Source: Planctomycetaceae bacterium (GTDB lineage: Bacteria > Planctomycetota > Planctomycetia > Pirellulales > Thermoguttaceae). Taken from it: a stretch of 14,856 nt of DNA. Under the pieces are notes generated by a model, which saw nothing but the letters and a program-made list of their open reading frames with translations, did not search any database and was not told the DNA's origin. The position numbers and the translations under genes were made by a program. Location: the NCBI GenBank assembly GCA_009783865.1, contig WRCR01000038.1, positions 1 to 14,856 on the forward strand. Reading direction: 5' to 3'. Every line of letters starts with the position of its first letter. The first letter of the stretch is position 1. Shown in pieces: positions 1 through 7,602 of the stretch.

Positions 1-2169
1 AAAACCGGAACCGAATTGTCCGAGTGCAACATCGGCATGGAACATTTTGCTCAACACCGCATCGCTGTTAATGAATTCCACTAATTCTCTTGCAGTAACA
101 TTGCTGATGTAGCCGTCATTTCCGCCGGTTAATGCACCGGAAAACACACGGACATTGACACCTATGTCCCAGGCAGCACTGAAAATGGTGCCGGTGCCGT
201 CGTTGTCAAGCGAAGGTCTGACCGAGAAGTTAGCCGCTATCGCCGAATTCGCCGTGTCGTTAAATGCCTTAACGACATCGTTTGCCGTTATCGTATCGTC
301 CAAAACGCGGATAAATAATGCCTGATGGTCGGTTCCAATATCGCCGTACACTTCGCCGGTTTTTATGTACGAGTTGTCCGCTAAGTTAAGAGTTGTCGTA
401 TAACCAGCCGCCAGACCGGTGCCGGTAACTAAACCGCCGTCAATTTTTTTACTCAATTCATGAGCAATATCGAATTTGCTCGTTGCGGTGTTATACTCGG
501 TGATGTCTGCACGGAACGGCGACGCTTTTTCAATCGCTGCCTTTAAGGTGCCGAATGACGCATTTTTAGTTGGGTCGATATTATCAACCTGTCCGCGAAT
601 ATGTAGGATTTTCCGCTCGGCATCATAGACCGCCGAAACATCGCCGGGGTCAAAAGTATCGTCCTGCTCAAATTCGATGGTAACACCGTTCAGAGAAGAA
701 CCGGCTTCTTTACCGGAAATCCGAAGTTGGACATCGCCCGCCGCCGGTACAGCACCGCCCCAGCGGATTGTTGCCGCCGCCTGTTGAGCGTATGCCTTGT
801 ATTCTAAATCAACATCATTACCGGTATCGGTTCCCTTGAAATAAACAATATCGGTATTCTCAAATCTTGTTCCGGTGACTGTAGCAGCGAAATCAAGTGC
901 ATTGTTTGCCCGCAGGTCAGCGGGGGCAACCGTTCCGGTTATCAAGTCCGTTTCATCACCTTGCAGCAACTTGAATCCCTTAATTGAATTGATTGCCCGT
1001 TCTAAATCCGCAGCAGTTGCAGCGGCATTGTAATGAATTTGCAGTTTGCCGGACGCGCTGTCGAAAGTTGCGGAAACCGGCGGCTTCCCCGCAATCGAAC
1101 CCGTGTACTCTACGAATTCCGTCCCCCGAATCACGATGCCGCTTGTCTGGACAACAATACCGCCGCCAGCCAGGTCACCGGTAATATCATAAGTATAAAG
1201 TCCGTTGAAGGACTCATCTAAAGCACTGTGCGACGGTGCGGTTTTCGGCTGCATCTTCAGCCGGAAATCAATAATTCCCGGCTGCCCCGCTGACGGTTCG
1301 GTAATTTTATAAGTCGTTTCGCTTGAATTACCGGCGGTGAATTTAACGGTATAATTTCCGGCAGCGGCACCGGCAGTCAACGCCCGAAGATTGATGTCGT
1401 TGTCAAATCCCGCGCTGGTTATCATGATTTGTCCGTTAGTTGCATCAGCACCGACAACCGCCCGAACACCGGTTGAATCCGAAACCTTGTTGACCGCCTG
1501 CGCAATATCCGTGACGGAACTGCCCGCTTGGAAACGGAACACATCGGAACCCAAATTGCCGCCGATTTCGATGACTACTTCGCTGCTGATACCGCCTTTA
1601 TCGTAGAACAGTTTGGCATAATCCGAACTCTTTTGTACGTTGATGCCGATGTCAATCTTGTCCAAGGTACCGAAGTTTGCCTGATGTACTTTCAAGTCGC
1701 GGACGGCAGCGTTGCTCAAGCCCTGCGTTTGGAAATCCATTGAGCCGTCCAGCAGGAGTTGTCCCTGATAGTTTGTCGTCTTGGCAATCCGGTCAATGGA
1801 GTCGAGTGAAGCATCGATTTGCAGTTGGTTTGCCCGAATTTGGTCGGCGGTCATTGCTCCGGTGTTAGCGGCTTCTACAATGAGCCCCTTAATATCATTG
1901 AGAAGCGAACTAACTTGTCCGAGCGAACTGTCGGCAATCGAAATAACACTGTTCGCCCGCTGCGCATTGGTAATTGCTTTACCCGTTGCGGTAATATCGC
2001 TTTTTAGCAATTCGCTGGAAATCAAACCGGCGGGGTCATCTTTGCCGGAGTTAATACGCAAGCCGGTACTTAAGCGGAGCAGAACGTTGCTCAAGTCGCC
2101 CATGTTCCGTTGTAGTTGATGCTGCGCCGTCAGCGATTGGGATTGAGAAGCAACATAAAGTCCTGTCAT
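1..2169 (-). CDS. Giant flagellin, N-terminal part (3' end outside window)
   Basis: The minus-strand frame is open from ATG at 2169-2167 to the window edge, giving 723 residues with no stop. Residues 1-143 form a typical flagellin D0/D1 N-terminal domain: a conserved LSTGLRINSGKDDPAGL stretch near residues 33-49, then long amphipathic helices ending in TNYQGQLLLDGS. From about residue 145 the sequence becomes the variable, surface-exposed part. It contains several units resembling the flagellin hook IN motif (for example SSVTDIAQAVNKVSDSTG near 216-233, and similar units near 390, 535, 615 and 697). Ordinary flagellins are about 300-500 residues long, so this one has a greatly enlarged filament surface. 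The C-terminal D1/D0 domain is not in the window. A GGGGAG ribosome site lies 8 bases upstream of ATG, which supports this start. The gene is divergent from the downstream esterase. FlgL was considered, but the N-terminus fits flagellin better. Confidence 0.93.
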   Translation of the reverse strand, partial: MTGLYVASQSQSLTAQHQLQRNMGDLSNVLLRLSTGLRINSGKDDPAGLISSELLKSDITATGKAITNAQRANSVISIADSSLGQVSSLLNDIKGLIVEAANTGAMTADQIRANQLQIDASLDSIDRIAKTTNYQGQLLLDGSMDFQTQGLSNAAVRDLKVHQANFGTLDKIDIGINVQKSSDYAKLFYDKGGISSEVVIEIGGNLGSDVFRFQAGSSVTDIAQAVNKVSDSTGVRAVVGADATNGQIMITSAGFDNDINLRALTAGAAAGNYTVKFTAGNSSETTYKITEPSAGQPGIIDFRLKMQPKTAPSHSALDESFNGLYTYDITGDLAGGGIVVQTSGIVIRGTEFVEYTGSIAGKPPVSATFDSASGKLQIHYNAAATAADLERAINSIKGFKLLQGDETDLITGTVAPADLRANNALDFAATVTGTRFENTDIVYFKGTDTGNDVDLEYKAYAQQAAATIRWGGAVPAAGDVQLRISGKEAGSSLNGVTIEFEQDDTFDPGDVSAVYDAERKILHIRGQVDNIDPTKNASFGTLKAAIEKASPFRADITEYNTATSKFDIAHELSKKIDGGLVTGTGLAAGYTTTLNLADNSYIKTGEVYGDIGTDHQALFIRVLDDTITANDVVKAFNDTANSAIAANFSVRPSLDNDGTGTIFSAAWDIGVNVRVFSGALTGGNDGYISNVTARELVEFINSDAVLSKMFHADVALGQFGSGF

Positions 2170-2174
2170 CGTGT

Positions 2175-2196
2175 TTCTCCCCTGAAAAAGGTCAGG
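2175..2196 (-). promoter_or_regulatory. Flagellin ribosome binding site next to a small hairpin
   Basis: On the minus strand the leader reads CCTGA-CCTTTT-TCAGG followed directly by GGAG and, 8 bases later, the flagellin ATG. The 5-bp stem (2181-2185 with 2192-2196) overlaps the first G bases of the Shine-Dalgarno run, so it could modulate access to it. The stem is short and the regulatory role is only an inference; the ribosome site itself is clear. Confidence 0.4.
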
Positions 2197-2299
2197 TATA
2201 AAAAGTCAATTTATGGAGGGTAGCACAAAAGAGCAGAAAACTTTTTTGCAATTCCGTTTGCCGAAGGATACTCTTGGAATCAGCATCGTCCGAAGGTCT

Positions 2300-2334
2300 G
2301 AAAATCCATTTTCTGCTTGTTTTCATGTGAAAAC
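2300..2334. repeat. Two adjacent A/T-rich hairpins
   Basis: GAAAAT-CC-ATTTTC (2300-2313) is followed 5 bases later by GTTTTC-ATGT-GAAAAC (2319-2334). Both stems are perfect 6-bp inverted repeats. They lie upstream of both divergent genes, so they are not simple terminators of either. A regulator operator or a structured leader of the flagellin transcript are possible; the sequence does not decide. Confidence 0.4.
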
Positions 2335-2403
2335 TGTCTTTAACCGTTTATCGCGGGTGAAGTCAGCAGGAATCTTGGTATTCATTCAGCAAAACTGCCA
2401 TTT

Positions 2404-2470
2404 CGCTGTCCGATTCAGGACAGCGTTGTTTATAGAATTGAGCGGCTGCTCCGATACAGCGTTCTCAATT
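2404..2470. repeat. Pair of GC-containing stem-loops
   Basis: The first is a perfect 8-bp stem CGCTGTCC / GGACAGCG with a six-base loop (2404-2425). The second pairs AATTGAG (2436-2442) with CTCAATT (2464-2470) and has an inner GCTG/CAGC stem (2445-2448 with 2457-2460). Two consecutive structured elements 10 bases apart could be part of a small RNA, a leader or a decayed mobile element. No U-run strong enough for a standard intrinsic terminator follows on either strand. Confidence 0.4.
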
Positions 2471-2660
2471 TTCTGACTCAACTGTCCTTGCCGAGATTTT
2501 CTGCGGAAACCAACCCATGGTATCCGGCAGCAGGATTATCGGCGGATGTTTCTCAGGTTTTTTGCAAACTCTGTAAAGATAGGAACGTTTCGATTTTGCG
2601 TCCGTTGTCAAAGATACCGTCTATTCCGGCGGTGAGGGTTATAAGGAAGGAAAACAGAAC

Positions 2661-2678
2661 CGCAATCGTCCGATTGCG
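2661..2678. repeat. Palindrome CGCAATCG-TC-CGATTGCG, copy 1
   Basis: A perfect 8-bp stem with a two-base loop. The same arms occur at 9916-9934 with a three-base loop, and the left arm alone occurs at 10988-10995. In each case the left arm is preceded by a short similar flank (AACCGCAATCG or GAGCCGCAATCG). This suggests a dispersed, REP-like palindromic repeat family in this genome. Confidence 0.55.
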
Positions 2679-2768
2679 TATATTGTTGCGCCTCTTGCAA
2701 TATGTCTGCCTCTATGGTATCCTTCTACTTTCGTTATAGTTTTCCGCTAACAAAATATGGAGTATTCA

Positions 2769-4073
2769 ATGTACCGCAGTAGATTCCGATTGTTTGTTTT
2801 TGCTTTCGTTTTCGTCTTTGTTTCGCTGCCGCTCTATGCACAGCAGTCCGCACCGGCGTACAAGTTAACCGTCCGTGCAGAAAAGGACTCGGCAATTTAC
2901 GCTAAGAACGAAAAAGTTGTCTTCAACGTTTCGCTGACCGAAGACGGCAAACTGCTTGCCGGTAAGACATTGAATTATACTATTACCGGTGACGGTTCCT
3001 TCAAACAAACCGGAGAGGTTACCAGCGGTGATAAACCCGCTGCGATTGAGACCTCGCTGCCGCATGCCGGTTTCCTGCGCTGCGCCGTTTCGTTTGAGAA
3101 AGTCAACGGAGTTGGCGGTGCCGGTGTTGACCCGCTGGAAATTAAATCGAACATAACGGAACCAGCCGATTTTGACGAATTCTGGAACGCCCAAAAAGCG
3201 GAACTTGCAAAATTGCCGATGAATCCCAAACTCGTTCCTGTCCCGAAAGATAAATTCAATATCGATAATGTCGAGGTCTTTGACATCAAAGTCGATTGTC
3301 TCGGCGGCATGCCGGTTTCCGGTTATCTTGCGAAACCGGTCGGTGCCAAGCCGAAGTCGCTGCCGATTTGGATTTCCTATCACGGTGCCGGTGTGCGAAG
3401 TTCCAGTATTCCCGCTTGGACAGCAAGCAAAGGCGTTTTGGCTTTGGACATCAATGCTCACGGTATTGTGAATGGCGAATCGGAACAATTCTACAAAGAC
3501 CTCACTAATGGAGAATTGAAGGATTACTCGAAGCGGGACGGAAATGACCGCGAAAAGGTTTATTTTCGCGGCATGTTTCTGCGGGTGTTTCGTTCGCTGC
3601 AATTCATGAAGCCGCTGCCCGAATGGGACGGCAAAATCATCGTGGTTACCGGCTCAAGTCAGGGCGGCGGTCAAGCACTTGTTGCGGCAGGCGGCGATGC
3701 CGATGTAACCTTCTGTGTTTCACACGTACCGGCAATTTGTTATCCGCTAGGTTCGCTTGAAGGGAACTTTGACGGTTGTCCCGGTTTCCTGCGCGGAGCA
3801 ACAAAGGAAAGTGCCGACCCCGATATTGTTAATACCGTTCCATACTTTGATGCCGCTAACTTCGCAAAACGGATTAAAGCGGAATCGGTTCTAACAGCCG
3901 GTTTTGTTGACTTTGTTTGTTCTGCAACCTCGGTTTATGTTGCGTACAACAACATTAAATCGAAAAAAGTAATTTTCACTATGCCGGAAGCGGGGCACAG
4001 TGTTCCAGGAGAAATCCGTCAACAGGCGGACAAACTGATGTGGGACTACATCGAAGCAAACCGTGTGAAATAG
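2769..4073 (+). CDS. Secreted acetyl xylan esterase-like hydrolase (CE7 family)
   Basis: An alpha/beta-hydrolase of the acetyl xylan esterase (AXE1/CE7) type, expected to remove acetyl groups from xylan or related oligosaccharides. I place the start at 2769 because GGAG at 2759-2762 lies six bases upstream; the in-frame ATG at 2757 lacks a site. The 434-residue product begins with a signal peptide (hydrophobic core about residues 6-21, ending LYAQQ). Residues about 25-125 look like an Ig-like beta domain. The catalytic domain follows, beginning ITEPADFDEFWN. The likely triad is Ser297 in GSSQGGG, Asp381 in GFVDFVC and His410 in AGHS. CE7 enzymes usually have Glu after the histidine and an RGQ motif; here these are Ser and RGM, so substrate preference may differ. 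The protein is likely periplasmic or extracellular. The permease gene follows after 20 bases. Confidence 0.88.
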   Translation: MYRSRFRLFVFAFVFVFVSLPLYAQQSAPAYKLTVRAEKDSAIYAKNEKVVFNVSLTEDGKLLAGKTLNYTITGDGSFKQTGEVTSGDKPAAIETSLPHAGFLRCAVSFEKVNGVGGAGVDPLEIKSNITEPADFDEFWNAQKAELAKLPMNPKLVPVPKDKFNIDNVEVFDIKVDCLGGMPVSGYLAKPVGAKPKSLPIWISYHGAGVRSSSIPAWTASKGVLALDINAHGIVNGESEQFYKDLTNGELKDYSKRDGNDREKVYFRGMFLRVFRSLQFMKPLPEWDGKIIVVTGSSQGGGQALVAAGGDADVTFCVSHVPAICYPLGSLEGNFDGCPGFLRGATKESADPDIVNTVPYFDAANFAKRIKAESVLTAGFVDFVCSATSVYVAYNNIKSKKVIFTMPEAGHSVPGEIRQQADKLMWDYIEANRVK

Positions 4074-4093
4074 TTTATCTAGGAGTTTCCAAC

Positions 4094-5446
4094 ATGCTTC
4101 TCTGGTTTCGTACTTGGCAATTAGGTGTTAAGGGGCTTATGCTGCATCCGATGCGCTCAATGCTCACCGTACTCGGTATCTTTATCGGCGTGGCAAGCGT
4201 CATTTGGCTGATGGCAATCGGCGAAGGCATTAGTATCAAAGCGCAGGAACAAATCGAGTCCCTCGGCGCGAACAATATCATTGTCCGCACCATTAAACCT
4301 GCTAATCCTGATATGGTGACGCAGGGCCGCCGCAACGTTCCATATTTCGGAATCAAGCGGGACGATTATGAGATTATTAAAAAGACCATTCCGACAGTTA
4401 AGGAGATAATGCCGGTGCGGGAAATCCGAAGAACTTTCGCTGCCGGCAGTAAGGAAATAGACGGTCGGCTGGTCGGCACGACTCCGCTCTATACCGAATT
4501 GACGCAAATCAAGATTGACCGCGGCTCGTTCCTTACTGATGTTGCCATCCAGAACGCGCTTCCACACTGTGTTCTTTCTGCCGACATGGCGGATAAACTT
4601 TTTCCCGGCACCGAAGCACTCGGCAAGACAGTTCGTATTCAGGGTAATAGTCCGGGCGACACCGGTACTCCTTACCTCGTCGTCGGTGTTGCCAAACCGA
4701 AAAGTGCAACTGCGGCAATCGGCGGTTCATTTTCCGGTCAGGACTTTTCCAAAGACGTTTACATTCCGATAACGACGCTCTGGAACCGCTTGAGAGACCT
4801 TGCTTCTACCCGCAAGGGCGGTATGAGGGAAGAGGAGTTAGTCGAGTTGTCGCAGATTACGATACAGGTTGCCGGACGAAGATATGTCAAAGAGACCGCC
4901 GAAATTATCACGAGTACTTTGAAAAAGACGCATCGCGACAAGGAGGATTTTTCGGTTGCTGTTCCGCTTGAACTCCTTGAGCAGGCGGAGACAACCCGCA
5001 TTATGTTTAATATATTCATGGGTTTGATTGCTGCAATTTCGCTTCTTGTCGGCGGTATCGGCATTATGAACATCATGCTGGCAACGGTGACGGAACGGAC
5101 ACGTGAAATCGGCATCCGGCGTGCGCTGGGTGCGAAACAAGGCGACATCATCCGGCAGTTTCTTGTGGAGACGGTAGTGTTGTCGATAGTCGGCGGTATT
5201 GTCGGTGTGATAGTCGGACTTTCCTGCAAGCCGGTCACCATTTTCGCAATGTATGTTATTAAGAAGCAGATGCCGAATGTGATTGCCGCTTTGCCGCCGA
5301 TAGTACAGGACATAACGCCGATGATAGTACCGATTTCAGTTCCGATTGCGTTTGGTATTTCGGTGGTAATTGGAATTATATTCGGAATATATCCTGCATA
5401 CCGCGCCGCTAAAATGGACCCGATTGAAGCGTTGCGGCACGAGTAA
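4094..5446 (+). CDS. MacB/FtsX-type ABC transporter permease
   Basis: A 450-residue inner-membrane permease of the MacB-PCD/FtsX family, which transmits ATPase motion to extracytoplasmic partners for efflux or lipoprotein/peptide handling. The start at 4094 has AGGAG (4081-4085) eight bases upstream; an earlier in-frame ATG at 4040 lies inside the esterase gene. A first membrane segment spans about residues 24-45 and is followed by a periplasmic domain (about 46-300). Three more membrane segments lie near 305-330, 358-378 and 412-435. The family hallmark VGGIGIMNIMLATVTERTREIGIRRALGA covers about 319-347 (in pieces: GGIGIMNIML, then TERTREIGIRRALGA). It ends YPAYRAAKMDPIEALRHE. A cognate ATPase normally sits next to such genes, but none is adjacent: the ATPase at 6691 pairs with its own ABC-2 permease. 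The distance to the esterase suggests co-transcription. Confidence 0.9.
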   Translation: MLLWFRTWQLGVKGLMLHPMRSMLTVLGIFIGVASVIWLMAIGEGISIKAQEQIESLGANNIIVRTIKPANPDMVTQGRRNVPYFGIKRDDYEIIKKTIPTVKEIMPVREIRRTFAAGSKEIDGRLVGTTPLYTELTQIKIDRGSFLTDVAIQNALPHCVLSADMADKLFPGTEALGKTVRIQGNSPGDTGTPYLVVGVAKPKSATAAIGGSFSGQDFSKDVYIPITTLWNRLRDLASTRKGGMREEELVELSQITIQVAGRRYVKETAEIITSTLKKTHRDKEDFSVAVPLELLEQAETTRIMFNIFMGLIAAISLLVGGIGIMNIMLATVTERTREIGIRRALGAKQGDIIRQFLVETVVLSIVGGIVGVIVGLSCKPVTIFAMYVIKKQMPNVIAALPPIVQDITPMIVPISVPIAFGISVVIGIIFGIYPAYRAAKMDPIEALRHE

Positions 5447-5468
5447 AATAACCCCGCGCAACAAACTT

Positions 5469-6605
5469 ATGTTTCACGACACCCTCGTTTATTTCCACGG
5501 AAAACTTTCCGCTTCCAGCCGGAAGGAAGCGGAGAATGCCGTCCGGCAGGCAGGCGGGAAGATTGCCCGCGCGCTCAATCCGCAAGTCAAAACCATTGTT
5601 GTCGGCGAAGAAGAACTTCTGCGGCAGGATTGGAACCAATGGAACGATATCCTTGATGAACAAACCCGCGAAGCATTTGAAAACGGTCAACTAAAAATCA
5701 TCGCCGAAACAACTTTCTGGGAAATCATTCATAAACATGAGACATACGAGCCGGTAGTGATAACAGCTGCTTCTTCCGACACGGCACTTTACACGCCGGT
5801 AATGCTTGCCGAGTTGACAAATCTGCCGGTTTCTTACATCCGCCGTCTGGAAAAACAGAACGTCATCTTTCCGCAGCGGAAGGTTCATCAACTTTCCTAT
5901 TTCGGTTTTGAAAACATTGCGCCGTTGAAACTGTTCCGCAAAATGCTCGACATCGGCTTTTCGTTTCAGAAATCGCTGCGCCGGATTCAGCAAATTAAAC
6001 CGCAACTTTTTACGTCTCCGCTTGATGTTATTGTCGCCGGCAACAAAGTATTGTTTCAAACGAACAGCGGACTGCTGGACACAAAAGGACAAAAGCATTT
6101 CGGATTCCATCCTGAAGAAGTTGAAGAATCGGGGGCTGAAGCCCCTGCCTCTTTAGCAGAATTATGCGAAGCGGCTTGGGATTGCGAATCCAGCGGCAGA
6201 TTGCAGGATGCTTTGAATCTATATCGTGCGGCATTGGCATCGGGCGGGGCAAACGCGCTCATCAATTTTCAAACGGCGGAACTGCTTTATCGAATGGGCG
6301 ACCTGACGGCAGCCCGCGAAAGATATTTTACGGCGATTGAATTGGACGAACATTTTGTTGAAGCGCGGGCAAACCTCGGCTGTGTTCTTGCGGAGTTGGG
6401 CGAAACGCAACTTGCGGAGAGTGCTTTTCGCGGCGCGCTGGAATATCATCCGAAGTATGCGGAAGTACATTATCATTTATCGGAACTGTTGCGGAAGAAC
6501 GGCAAAAAAAGCGAAGCGGAAGAACACTTGCGGATATTCATGGAACTTGCCCCGAATTCACCGCTGCTTAATCTGCAATCTGCTAATCTGACGAAAAATT
6601 TTTGA
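5469..6605 (+). CDS. BRCT-like / MerR-like HTH / TPR fusion protein
   Basis: A 378-residue cytoplasmic protein with three parts. Residues about 4-90 resemble a BRCT-like fold (FHGKLSASSRKEAENAVRQ, a GGK turn, a strand ending in VVG, a Trp in TTFWEII). Residues about 105-178 resemble a MerR-type winged helix-turn-helix (LYTPVMLAELTNLPVSYIRR, then LSYFGFENIAPLKLFRKM). Residues about 229-362 contain TPR repeats (YRMGDLTAARERYFTAIELD, ANLGCVLAELGETQLAESAF). This suggests a DNA-binding regulator or scaffold that gathers partners through its TPRs, but target and function are unknown. ATG at 5469 gives a product beginning at the BRCT-like strand; it has no Shine-Dalgarno site and lies 22 bases after the permease stop. 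The linker (about residues 221-226) is encoded in part by a GC-rich palindrome. The assignment of the BRCT part is the least certain. Confidence 0.75.
   Translation: MFHDTLVYFHGKLSASSRKEAENAVRQAGGKIARALNPQVKTIVVGEEELLRQDWNQWNDILDEQTREAFENGQLKIIAETTFWEIIHKHETYEPVVITAASSDTALYTPVMLAELTNLPVSYIRRLEKQNVIFPQRKVHQLSYFGFENIAPLKLFRKMLDIGFSFQKSLRRIQQIKPQLFTSPLDVIVAGNKVLFQTNSGLLDTKGQKHFGFHPEEVEESGAEAPASLAELCEAAWDCESSGRLQDALNLYRAALASGGANALINFQTAELLYRMGDLTAARERYFTAIELDEHFVEARANLGCVLAELGETQLAESAFRGALEYHPKYAEVHYHLSELLRKNGKKSEAEEHLRIFMELAPNSPLLNLQSANLTKNF
6132..6145. repeat. GC-rich palindrome GGGGCT-GA-AGCCCC inside a gene
   Basis: A perfect 6-bp stem with a two-base loop lies in-frame in the linker between the MerR-like and TPR parts, encoding the GAEAP segment. 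It resembles the other GC-rich palindrome at 12695-12714 in design. It may be a dispersed repeat tolerated in an unstructured linker. Confidence 0.45.
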
Positions 6606-6630
6606 GGGGCTGTGTTTTTTCCGTTTTTTC

Positions 6631-6639
6631 TGATATAAT
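6631..6639 (+). promoter_or_regulatory. Extended -10 promoter for the ABC-2 operon
   Basis: TGATATAAT is a perfect extended -10 element (TGN-TATAAT). It lies 51 bases before the ATG at 6691, just after the end of the TPR gene and a T-rich stretch. No good -35 is visible at 16-18 bases, which is common for extended -10 promoters. It suggests that the ABC-2 genes form a separate transcription unit from the upstream genes. Confidence 0.6.
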
Positions 6640-6690
6640 GAGACGGAAATTTATTCCATAATTTTTTACTTTTATCGAAGAGGGTACTAA

Positions 6691-7602
6691 ATGAGTGAAC
6701 TAACAGCGGGCAATGTGCCGGAAATCGTTGTTGAGACAAGAAACCTAACGAAAATATACCGCGACTTCTGGGGGCGGCAAAAAGTCAGAGCATTGAAAGC
6801 ACTGGACTTGGAAATACGCCGCGGCGAGGTCTTCGGTTTGCTAGGACCCAACGGTTCAGGAAAGACGACTACCATCAAACTCTTGCTCGGACTATTGTTT
6901 CCGACTAGCGGTGATATTTTCGTTCTCGGCAAACCGGCGACGGATGTCGGGAAAAACGAAAAAATCGGCTATTTGCCGGAAGAGTCGTACTTATACCGCT
7001 TTCTCAATGCGGAAGAGACGCTCGACTTTTACGGTCGTCTTTTCAATATGTCGGGACCGGTTCGCCGCCAGCGGATTGCACAACTGATTAGCATGGTCGG
7101 TCTTGAATCCGCCCGCAAACGGCAACTGCGGGAATACTCCAAAGGTATGTCCCGCCGTATCGGTTTAGCGCAAGCGTTAATCAATGACCCCGACTTGGTT
7201 CTCCTCGATGAACCGACAAGCGGACTTGACCCGATTGGAACCCGCAATATGAAGGACTTGATTCTCGACTTGAAAAAGCGGGGCAAGACCGTGATTATGT
7301 CCTCGCATCTTCTCGCAGATGTGCAGGATGTTTGCGACCGCATCGGTATCCTTTATCAGGGCGAACTCAAAGAATTGGGGCGTGTCGAGGACTTGCTGAA
7401 GGTTTCTAACGAAACCGAAATCAGAGCGTCCAATCTTTCGGAAACGGCGAAGAACAAAATTATTGACATCATCAAAGAAGACAATGCCGAATTGGTGTTC
7501 AGCGGTCATCCGACTACCACGCTGGAAGAATTGTTCCTGCGGATTATTGAGGAAAGCGAAGCCCGACCCGGTCGGCGTGTAAGAGGAGGAAATAAAATAT
7601 GA
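6691..7602 (+). CDS. ABC-2 type transporter ATP-binding protein
   Basis: A 303-residue ATPase that powers the permease encoded by the next gene. Walker A is GPNGSGKTT (residues 52-60), the signature is YSKGMSRR (149-156, in place of LSGGQ), Walker B is LVLLDEP (169-175), the D-loop is SGLD (177-180), and the switch histidine is His206 in MSSHL. The Q-loop position reads GYLPEES, as in many ABC-2 exporters with a Glu-rich loop. A C-terminal tail of about 70 residues follows the nucleotide-binding domain. The start is supported by GAAGAGGG six bases upstream. The stop overlaps the start of the permease by 4 bases (ATGA), so the two are translationally coupled. The substrate is not predictable from sequence. 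Confidence 0.95.
   Translation: MSELTAGNVPEIVVETRNLTKIYRDFWGRQKVRALKALDLEIRRGEVFGLLGPNGSGKTTTIKLLLGLLFPTSGDIFVLGKPATDVGKNEKIGYLPEESYLYRFLNAEETLDFYGRLFNMSGPVRRQRIAQLISMVGLESARKRQLREYSKGMSRRIGLAQALINDPDLVLLDEPTSGLDPIGTRNMKDLILDLKKRGKTVIMSSHLLADVQDVCDRIGILYQGELKELGRVEDLLKVSNETEIRASNLSETAKNKIIDIIKEDNAELVFSGHPTTTLEELFLRIIEESEARPGRRVRGGNKI

Larger units (their letters stand above)
2170..2768. other. Divergent intergenic region, hairpin-rich, no credible gene
   Basis: About 600 bp separate the flagellin start from the esterase start. Open frames here (for example 2213-2476 and 2488-2739) have no recognisable domain, no ribosome site and low-complexity composition, so I do not call genes. The region holds perfect stem-loops at 2300-2313, 2319-2334, 2404-2425, 2436-2470 (two-part stem) and 2661-2678. 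The last shares its sequence with a palindrome downstream of xseB. The flagellin and esterase promoters must both lie here. A TATAGT at 2735-2740 is a possible -10 box for the esterase, without a convincing -35. Confidence 0.6.

Noticed and set aside
2246..2264. Possible sigma-54 promoter for flagellin on the minus strand (CGGC...TTGC)
   Set aside because: The GG and GC elements are 11 bases apart instead of the strict 10, and the flanking bases match poorly.
2488..2739. 83-codon frame in the intergenic region
   Set aside because: No start signal, no domain, and it runs through the palindrome at 2661-2678.
2865..3602. 245-codon minus-strand frame opposite the esterase
   Set aside because: It is antisense to a gene with clear catalytic motifs, has no recognisable domain, and reflects codon bias of the plus-strand gene.
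4759..5313. 184-codon minus-strand frame opposite the permease
   Set aside because: It is a mirror of the conserved FtsX domain; its composition is low-complexity and no ribosome site is seen.
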